From NCBI GenBank assembly GCA_903869975.1, contig CAIQBF010000096.1, forward strand, positions 1 through 10,050: a DNA stretch of 10,050 nucleotides, given 5' to 3'. Within the stretch, counting starts at the first letter, position 1. Each line of letters opens with the position of its first letter. Positions 4,904-10,050 of this stretch are shown piece after piece. The stretch comes from an uncultured bacterium (GTDB taxonomy: Bacteria > Patescibacteriota > Minisyncoccia > Phycocordibacterales > UBA9973). A program made the translations under genes and the position numbers. The notes beneath the pieces are model-generated. The model searched no databases and was not told the DNA's origin. It saw only the letters and a program-made list of their open reading frames with translations.

Positions 4904-7400
4904 ATATATCCTTTGTAATACTACCTGTTTGCCCAGTGATACTTGTTGCGGTAATCATGAGTGTATTTACTCCTGTGTGAGATCCTGGTATTTGATCGGG
5001 GGTAAATGAAAACGATGTTCCTGAACGTGTTCCTACATATGTATTATTAAGGAATACGTCTATTTTTTGAATAGGGATTATGTTCGTTGTTTGAATGGTG
5101 ACTAAAAGCGTGTCCCTCATTGTTATTTGAGTATTATCTGTTGGGGTTATGAGAGTGATTATTGGAGTGTTTTCTTCGGTGTGGACATCGTCGCTTTCTG
5201 TCGGTTTTTGGTCGCGAGTTACGATTCCGTATCGTGAACTGTTTTGCGCCCACCAATTAAGTACCCCCGTTTCAAAATTGAGATAGAGGGATTCATTGCT
5301 TGGGTTTAGTGGTCGGCCACCTCGAGGATTATCTTTTATAACCCAGTGAAGTATGTCGTGCACATCTGTTATTACATATTCTTTTTTTGTCGACTCTGGA
5401 GTTTTGTTGGTCGCGAGTTTGCCTGAGATTGTATCTATTACATAACTTTCATTTCCCATCCAGAGCCCACGAAGTACTGGGGGAAGATTTGAGTACTCAG
5501 GATCAGGGTCTGGTTTTGGAAATGTTTCATTTGGGTAATTTTTAAGTGCCTCAACCATAAACGCATGCCAGAGCGGAGCTGCTTGTACAGCGACAGGCAT
5601 TGAGGTGTTGTCGTTTTTACCAACCCAGACACCAGCCGAGAATGATGGGGTATACCCAATAGTCCAAGAGTCTTTGAATCCGTTGGTTGTACCAGTTTTT
5701 ACTGCGACTTGGTGGTCATTGAAATAAAGCGCTGAGTTTGCTCCGAATGTTGGGGTTCGTGCGGTGTTGTCTTGGAGGATATCAGTTATGTTGAGTGCGA
5801 CATCTCGGGGGAGTACTGAAACTGGAGTACTTTCCCATGTTTCAAGCAGATTTCCATCTGAGGTTTCAACTGAGAGAATTCCTGAATATGGATTACGAAT
5901 ACCTTCGTTTGCAAAGCCACCGTATGCATTAACCATTTCAAGCAAGCGTACCTCACCGCCTCCAAGCACCAGTGATAACCCGTAGCGAGACGGGTCAGTG
6001 AGAGTTGTGATGCCCATATCTTGTGCTGTTTTAATCGCATTGTTTACCCCCACAATATAGAGCATTTTTACAGCAGGTATGTTCATTGAACGAGCGAGCG
6101 ATTCTCGGATAGAAAGCGGGCCGTGGAATTTTCCATCATAGTTTTGCGGGGAGTAACACTGGCTTGCAGGAACTCCTGCGTATGGGACTCCATACGGATT
6201 ACATTTTGCATTAAACTCAGTAGGAACATCGAAAAGGATTGTTTCAGGGGTGTATCCATCTTTGAATGCTGTTGCGTATACATATGGTTTAAATGAAGAT
6301 CCTGGTTGTCGGCGTGCAGTGGTCACATTGAAATTACCGTCTATTTCTTTATCGAAATAATTACGTGACCCAACCATTGCGAGGATTTGTCCTGTTTTTG
6401 GATCCATCGCTACAAGGCCCGCGTTTTGCTTCTCTATCTGTTTTTTTGCACCGATAGTGTATTCAGATACTACTTTCTCAGCAGCCTGTTGTAGGGTGTA
6501 ATCAAGGGTACTTATAACTTTAAGTCCTTCTGACTCAAGTGCGTCAACACCATATTTTTGCTCGAGGTAGTCTTTTATAAAGAAGACGAAATGCGGTGCT
6601 TTGATACTGTTTGATTGGTTTGCTATGAAAGTAACTTTTTCTTCTTTTGCTGTGTTGTATTCTTCTTCTGTTATAAAACCAAGTGTTTTTTCACGAAAAA
6701 GAACGAGATTTTTTCTCGCCTCGAGGTCATCCTTATGACTTCCATAAGGGGAGAAACGTGTAGGGGCGTTTGGTATTGCAGCCAAGTAGGCAGCCTCGGC
6801 GATAGTGAGGTCGATTGGGTTTTTCCCAAGGAAGGCACGGGAAGCTTCCTGGATACCGTACACGTTTCCGCCGTACGGAATTACATTGAGATAGAATCCA
6901 AGAATCTCATCTTTTGTGAATCCCTGCTCAAGTTTGATAGCAAGAACCGCTTCCTTAACCTTACGGACCAATGTCTTGTCATCTGAGAGGAGACTTTTTT
7001 TGATAACCTGTTGGGTGATAGTGGATCCTCCTTGGACCGCGCCACCTTGTGTGATGTCTGCAAGGAGAGCTCTAAGCATGGATTTTGGGCGGATGCCTTT
7101 GTGTTGGTAGAAACTAGAGTCTTCTATGGCGACTGTTGCGTTTTTTATAGCGGCCCCCATGTCGGTGTAGGGGATGGAAGTTCTGTGTGTGTCTGAACCG
7201 AGGTCGTAGAGTACTATTGTGCCTGTCCGGTCGTAGATTTTTGTGGAATTAGTCTCTTTACGGCTATCAAAAGAAGCGAAGTCAGGGAGTTTGACTGTAC
7301 TAACCCAAATGAGTAGGGCTCCAAAAACAAGCGCACCGAGGCCGAGGCAGATACGGAGAGCGTTTTTAAAGATATGTTTTGTGTTGTGTTTGAGTCTCAT
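4890..7400 (-). CDS. Class A penicillin-binding protein, bifunctional transglycosylase/transpeptidase
   Basis: An 836-residue peptidoglycan synthase anchored in the cytoplasmic membrane. A short basic N-terminus precedes one membrane helix (about 14-34). The GT51 domain carries the catalytic Glu93 in EDSSFYQHKG (93-102), GGSTITQQ (124-131), KLEQGFTKDEILGFYLN (156-172) and AEAAYLAAIPNAP (201-213). The transpeptidase domain carries SSFK (Ser368 nucleophile, Lys371), SMN (438-440) and KTGT (568-571). About 745-836 looks like a beta-rich, Ig-like C-terminal domain. C400 and C415 are the only cysteines outside the membrane helix and could form a disulfide. The start at 7400 leaves the helix correctly placed. 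A longer reading to 7649 adds 83 non-homologous residues over tyrS. TATACT lies 6 nt upstream. Confidence 0.95.
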   Translation of the reverse strand: MRLKHNTKHIFKNALRICLGLGALVFGALLIWVSTVKLPDFASFDSRKETNSTKIYDRTGTIVLYDLGSDTHRTSIPYTDMGAAIKNATVAIEDSSFYQHKGIRPKSMLRALLADITQGGAVQGGSTITQQVIKKSLLSDDKTLVRKVKEAVLAIKLEQGFTKDEILGFYLNVIPYGGNVYGIQEASRAFLGKNPIDLTIAEAAYLAAIPNAPTRFSPYGSHKDDLEARKNLVLFREKTLGFITEEEYNTAKEEKVTFIANQSNSIKAPHFVFFIKDYLEQKYGVDALESEGLKVISTLDYTLQQAAEKVVSEYTIGAKKQIEKQNAGLVAMDPKTGQILAMVGSRNYFDKEIDGNFNVTTARRQPGSSFKPYVYATAFKDGYTPETILFDVPTEFNAKCNPYGVPYAGVPASQCYSPQNYDGKFHGPLSIRESLARSMNIPAVKMLYIVGVNNAIKTAQDMGITTLTDPSRYGLSLVLGGGEVRLLEMVNAYGGFANEGIRNPYSGILSVETSDGNLLETWESTPVSVLPRDVALNITDILQDNTARTPTFGANSALYFNDHQVAVKTGTTNGFKDSWTIGYTPSFSAGVWVGKNDNTSMPVAVQAAPLWHAFMVEALKNYPNETFPKPDPDPEYSNLPPVLRGLWMGNESYVIDTISGKLATNKTPESTKKEYVITDVHDILHWVIKDNPRGGRPLNPSNESLYLNFETGVLNWWAQNSSRYGIVTRDQKPTESDDVHTEENTPIITLITPTDNTQITMRDTLLVTIQTTNIIPIQKIDVFLNNTYVGTRSGTSFSFTPDQIPGSHTGVNTLMITATSITGQTGSITKDISISQ

Positions 7401-7406
7401 GGAGAT

Positions 7407-7412
7407 AGTATA
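7407..7412 (-). promoter_or_regulatory. TATACT -10 box of the PBP gene
   Basis: GTGTATACT on the minus strand with 6 nt between hexamer and ATG, so the transcript would be leaderless. No purine-rich ribosome binding site is present. It shares a 67-bp divergent intergenic region with the tyrS promoter. Confidence 0.5.
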
Positions 7413-7447
7413 CACTCTTGGCTGTGTTTTCCAGATTACGTATATCG

Positions 7448-7456
7448 TGGTAGAGT
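7448..7456 (+). promoter_or_regulatory. Extended -10 of tyrS
   Basis: TGGTAGAGT reads as TGn plus a TAnnnT hexamer, 11 nt before the tyrS ATG, predicting a leader of only about 4-5 nt. No recognisable Shine-Dalgarno lies between it and the start. No T-box-like leader fits in this space. Confidence 0.4.
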
Positions 7457-7467
7457 ACGTTTTATAT

Positions 7468-8844
7468 ATGACTGATTTGAACGAACTATTTTCGCGCGGT
7501 GTTGCGACTTTTATAGACCCAGACAATTCCTTTAAATCGAAGGTTGAGGGTAAAATTCGAGGCACATATTCGGGTGATGTTGTTATAAAACTCGGCATCG
7601 ACCCGACTCGACCAGATATCCATCTTGGGCATGCGGTTATTCTGCGCAAACTTCGCGCTTTTCAGGATGCGGGATGCAAGGTTATTTTTTTGATTGGTGA
7701 CTACACTTCGCTTATCGGTGATCCAACAGGTAAATCCAAAACCCGCCCTGAGATCAGTCAAAAAGAAATAGAGTCAAACATGAAAACGTACCTTGATCAG
7801 GTGGGTAAAATTCTTTCGCTTGATTCAAACGTTTTTTCTTGGATGCGAAATTCTGATTGGTTTTTAGATGTGACGGATGTGTCCGCTCAGCCAGGGGCGA
7901 CTGTTACTATCAACGGAGATGGGGGAGCGCAGCATGTCACTGTGGATGCAAACTCGTTTGTTGGGAAAGCGGGTCTTTTTGAGAACACAAGAATGCAGAA
8001 GACAGCACTTGGTCTCGGTAGTATTCAGACCGTTTCTTTTACACGTGTTCTCTCTACGCTTCGCCATATCACACACGCACGCCTTATAGAACGCGATATG
8101 TTCCGCGATCGTATCACGAGCGGAGCGGAGCTTCATATGCATGAGATGTTGTACCCAGTGCTTCAGGGGATTGACTCTTCGGTTCTCGCAACGATCTATG
8201 GTTCGTGTGATCTTGAAATCGGTGGCACAGACCAGACATTCAATATGCTTCTCGGCCGTGATGTTATGCGTATGAACAAGCAGTCCGAGCAGGCGGTGAT
8301 GAGTATGGACATCCTTGAAGGGCTCGATGGAAAAGAGAAAATGTCTAAGTCTCTCGATAACTACGTCAGTATCACTGATGAACCGAATGATATGTACGGT
8401 AAAATACTTTCAATTCCAGACTCGAGTATTCCACGATTTTTCCTTCTTGCGACCTACACGCCAGCGAGCGAGGTAGCGGAGATTGAAGAAGGTCTCAAGA
8501 GTGGGGCTCTGCATCCGCGTGATACCAAGATGCGTCTTGCGCGCGAAATTGTCGCCATGTACCACGGTGACGCTGCTGCTCGAGGCGCCGAACAGGTGTT
8601 TGTAGACACCTTTTCTGAAAAGAAAATCCCTGAGATCGTTCCTGAGATTAGTGGCGACTTTGCTACTATTGTTGATGCTATGACGGCAGCCGCAGTGGTC
8701 TCTTCAAAGACAGAAGCGCGCAGACTTGTGGAAAGTGGGGCGGTAACGCATCTTGAAAAAGAGCTTAAAATACAAGATTTTTCAGCTATTCCCGAAAAGG
8801 GAACATATCGTGTTGGCAAGATTCGTTTTTTTCGGATCAAGTAG
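7468..8844 (+). CDS. tyrS: Tyrosyl-tRNA synthetase with an internal insertion
   Basis: A 458-residue class I synthetase that charges tRNA-Tyr with tyrosine. The Rossmann domain has KLGIDPTRPDIHLGH (41-55, HIGH motif HLGH), GDYTSLIGDPTGKSKTRP (77-94) and IGGTDQ (251-256). The KMSKS loop is KMSKS (291-295). An S4-like RNA-binding domain lies at about 400-458. The region LIERDMFRDRI...HEMLYPVLQGIDS (206-237) resembles the TyrZ/Thermus-type subgroup rather than the E. coli type. Between WFLDVTD (131-137) and VSFTRVL there are about 50 extra residues (138-188), Gly- and Thr-rich, which I do not place in any TyrRS domain. The start at 7468 is chosen because everything upstream lies antisense to the PBP gene and is not family-like. 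Confidence 0.95.
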   Translation: MTDLNELFSRGVATFIDPDNSFKSKVEGKIRGTYSGDVVIKLGIDPTRPDIHLGHAVILRKLRAFQDAGCKVIFLIGDYTSLIGDPTGKSKTRPEISQKEIESNMKTYLDQVGKILSLDSNVFSWMRNSDWFLDVTDVSAQPGATVTINGDGGAQHVTVDANSFVGKAGLFENTRMQKTALGLGSIQTVSFTRVLSTLRHITHARLIERDMFRDRITSGAELHMHEMLYPVLQGIDSSVLATIYGSCDLEIGGTDQTFNMLLGRDVMRMNKQSEQAVMSMDILEGLDGKEKMSKSLDNYVSITDEPNDMYGKILSIPDSSIPRFFLLATYTPASEVAEIEEGLKSGALHPRDTKMRLAREIVAMYHGDAAARGAEQVFVDTFSEKKIPEIVPEISGDFATIVDAMTAAAVVSSKTEARRLVESGAVTHLEKELKIQDFSAIPEKGTYRVGKIRFFRIK

Positions 8845-8856
8845 TGTTTAGGTAAA

Positions 8857-8896
8857 ATATAAAAACACCGGAGGAGTTCCTCCGGTGTTTTTATAT
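8857..8896. terminator. Bidirectional terminator between tyrS and the acidic ORF
   Basis: A perfect 19-bp inverted repeat (arms 8857-8875 and 8878-8896). It has a GC-rich core (ACACCGGAGGA), A-rich and T-rich outer ends on both sides, and a minimal loop. It starts 12 bp after the tyrS stop and ends 16 bp before the stop of the convergent acidic ORF, so it can end transcription from both sides. Confidence 0.93.
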
Positions 8897-8912
8897 GCGT
8901 GATGTCTCATGA

Positions 8913-9095
8913 TTAGAGATCAGCGGCGATATCGTTGTTCTCGTCATCATCGTCATCGGTATCAGCGTCGAGGGTGTCGTCGATGGTTAAATCATCATCG
9001 GCAAGAAATTCATCGTCGACAGCATCGGTATCTGCCGCTCCGGTGAATTCCGGATCTTCGTCGCTTGCACGTGCTTCATCTTCTTCAAATTGCAT
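8913..9095 (-). CDS. Very acidic 60-residue orphan protein
   Basis: I do not recognise this protein. Of 60 residues, 28 are Asp or Glu (21 Asp, 7 Glu) and only one is basic (Arg9). It has no membrane segment and no cysteine, and ends with an acidic run (DDDDDE, 47-52) and DIAADL. Such composition predicts a disordered or DNA-mimic/chaperone-like protein, but no function can be read from it. The ATG at 9095 is preferred over one at 9170, because the extra residues are of a different, uncharged composition and a TACATT box sits 7 nt before 9095. It lies downstream of yebC-ruvC on the same strand and ends at the bidirectional terminator, which supports it being a real gene. Confidence 0.6.
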   Translation of the reverse strand: MQFEEDEARASDEDPEFTGAADTDAVDDEFLADDDLTIDDTLDADTDDDDDENNDIAADL

Positions 9096-9102
9096 ACGTA
9101 AA

Positions 9103-9108
9103 AATGTA
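9103..9108 (-). promoter_or_regulatory. Possible -10 box of the acidic ORF
   Basis: TACATT on the minus strand with 7 nt to the ATG at 9095, the same close spacing seen at dnaA, yidD, the PBP gene and ruvC. No clear -35. Confidence 0.35.
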
Positions 9109-9215
9109 GTTAAATTATTCGCACGACCGTGTACGCATACTGTTGTAACAGATGTGGGCGTTGTTCGCAACAGGAAATGTTCTTGAATGTGTGGAAAACC
9201 GCCTAGGATGAGTTT

Positions 9216-9695
9216 TTATTTTTCAAAACGTACGTACGCAAAGCAGGTGAGAGCGGCTGCGATAGCATCAACTTCATCATCGATCATTTTGCGACTGGGG
9301 AGTTTGATGAGTCGCGGCACCATATCCATGATTGCGCGCTTGTCGCTCTTGCCGTATCCGGTGACGGCGACTTTGATCTCAAGTGGCGTGTATTCATGGA
9401 TGGCGAGCTTTCCCCGGGCGGCCTCATAAAGCATGACGCCGCGAGCTTCCGCTACGCCCATAGCAGTCGTTGTATTTTTCTCGAAGAAAAGTTTTTCGAT
9501 CGCAAGGCCCTGCGGTTGCCATTCGGTAATAACACACGCGACTTCTTCGCCGATACGCGCGAGCCGTTCTGCATGCGAGAGTTTGGAGGAAGTCTTGAAA
9601 CATTCTGAGAAGAGGAAGGTTTCTTTTCCTGCGACCTTGTCGATCACCGCAATACCGACGCGTTCTATACCTGGGTCAATACCGAGAATTCTCAT
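9216..9695 (-). CDS. ruvC: Holliday junction resolvase RuvC
   Basis: A 159-residue RNase H-fold endonuclease that cuts Holliday junctions symmetrically during recombination, usually with the RuvAB branch-migration motor. It starts MRILGIDPGIERVG. The four catalytic acidic residues are present: Asp7, Glu67 (in LAIEKLFFEKN), and Asp140 and Asp143 (in MIDDEVDAIAAAL). The family segments GVAEARGVMLYEAA (80-93) and YTPLEIKVAVTGYGKSDK (102-119) are also present. Length is normal. The start at 9695 puts the family's first strand at the N-terminus; an ATG six codons upstream is less likely because it would place the TATACT box inside the gene. It follows yebC by 33 bp, a widely conserved pair; ruvA does not follow here. 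Confidence 0.96.
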   Translation of the reverse strand: MRILGIDPGIERVGIAVIDKVAGKETFLFSECFKTSSKLSHAERLARIGEEVACVITEWQPQGLAIEKLFFEKNTTTAMGVAEARGVMLYEAARGKLAIHEYTPLEIKVAVTGYGKSDKRAIMDMVPRLIKLPSRKMIDDEVDAIAAALTCFAYVRFEK

Positions 9696-9701
9696 GGGAA
9701 G

Positions 9702-9707
9702 AGTATA
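9702..9707 (-). promoter_or_regulatory. TATACT -10 box of ruvC
   Basis: GGTATACT on the minus strand, with 6 nt between hexamer and the ruvC ATG, in the 33-bp gap after yebC. It predicts a leaderless ruvC transcript in addition to any read-through from yebC. No Shine-Dalgarno is present. Confidence 0.5.
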
Positions 9708-9728
9708 CCGCACAAATCGCGGGTACGA

Positions 9729-10050
9729 TTATTCGGCATTCGTAATGACTTCCTGCACCTCATCGTTTGCCTCGAGTTCATCGACGAGAGCCTCGAGCAG
9801 CTCCGCATCCGTATCCGAAAGGGGAACAGTCATGGTCGGTACAAGTTCGCCGTCAGGCGCTTTTTGGAAGCTCCACATGACGGAGCCGATAGCGCCGAGC
9901 GCGTAGCCATTCTTTGAAAGTATGTGGCGGATTTCTTGGGCGGCGCGGTTGCGACTCTCGGTAAGCGCCTCTATGATCATGCCCGCGCCGCCCGGCCCAT
10001 ACGCTTCATAGACGATGGTTTCGAGATCCCGCGCCTCAGTCGCCTTCGAA
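9729..10050 (-). CDS. yebC: YebC/PmpR (TACO1-like) family protein, 5' part beyond window
   Basis: The last 106 residues of a YebC-family protein; the N-terminal part lies off the right edge. The reading frame shows YEAYGPGGAGMIIEALTESRN, the family's central signature. It continues with EIRHILSKNGYALGAIGSVMWSF, then VPLSDTDAELLEALVDEL and the closing DEVQEVITNAE. Family members have been described as transcriptional regulators and, more recently, as translation factors that help ribosomes at difficult peptide stretches. The role in this organism is not known. The order yebC then ruvC is conserved across many bacteria. Confidence 0.95.
   Translation of the reverse strand, partial: SKATEARDLETIVYEAYGPGGAGMIIEALTESRNRAAQEIRHILSKNGYALGAIGSVMWSFQKAPDGELVPTMTVPLSDTDAELLEALVDELEANDEVQEVITNAE

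Noticed and set aside
7243..7467. N-terminal extension of tyrS by 75 residues
   Set aside because: It is antisense to the start of the PBP gene, ends with hydrophobic residues unlike TyrRS, and the family N-terminus begins at the ATG at 7468.
7401..7649. N-terminal extension of the PBP reading frame by 83 residues
   Set aside because: The extra residues lie antisense to the promoter and first codons of tyrS, resemble no PBP sequence, and would displace the membrane anchor from the N-terminus.
8938..9010. Trinucleotide (GAT/GAC-like) repeat tract
   Set aside because: It is explained by Asp-rich coding in the acidic protein and is not a regular tandem array.
9096..9170. N-terminal extension of the acidic protein by 25 residues
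   Set aside because: The composition changes abruptly from uncharged/basic to acidic at the inner Met, and a -10 box sits 7 nt before that ATG. Not fully excluded.
9160..9171. Small hairpin GTTG-TTCG-CAAC after ruvC as a terminator
   Set aside because: The stem is only 4 bp and has no following T-tract on the minus strand.

Overview
This window looks like the replication-origin region of a small, reduced bacterial genome, most likely a Candidate Phyla Radiation (Patescibacteria, Parcubacteria-like) organism. That assignment is inferred. It rests on compact genes, very short gaps, mostly absent Shine-Dalgarno sequences, a shortened YidC, a minimal origin cluster without recF or gyrB, and short forms of several housekeeping proteins. 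No mobile element, CRISPR array, tRNA or rRNA is visible.

Left arm (1-1811, all minus strand): the classic origin-flanking operon rpmH-rnpA-yidD-yidC, then a strong terminator, then jag/khpB, which is cut by the window edge. It encodes ribosomal protein L34, the RNase P protein, the membrane insertase YidC with its accessory factor YidD, and a KH-domain RNA-binding protein.

Origin (1812-4903): a divergent promoter region carries two tandem DnaA-box-like repeats. It is followed by dnaA, a 203-bp intergenic region with two perfect DnaA boxes, G-rich repeats and a triplet run plus AT-rich tail, then dnaN, then a short gene that may be a minimal DciA (DUF721) helicase loader. C/G skew on the + strand flips inside dnaA, which places the likely origin in the 3' part of dnaA or the dnaA-dnaN gap.

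Right arm (4890-8844): a bifunctional class A penicillin-binding protein on the minus strand. Its 3' end overlaps the DciA-like gene tail to tail, and it is divergent from tyrS. TyrRS carries an unusual insertion of about 50 residues in the catalytic domain. A long bidirectional hairpin terminator closes tyrS.

Far right (8913-10050, all minus): yebC (cut by the edge) and ruvC in the widely conserved yebC-ruvC order, then a 60-residue, extremely acidic orphan protein where ruvA often sits.

The most striking cross-gene signal is promoter layout. In six genes (rpmH, yidD, dnaA, the PBP gene, the acidic ORF and ruvC) a -10 hexamer (TATACT three times, otherwise TATAAT, TATTTT or TACATT) lies only 6-8 nt before the ATG. 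The predicted transcripts would be leaderless.
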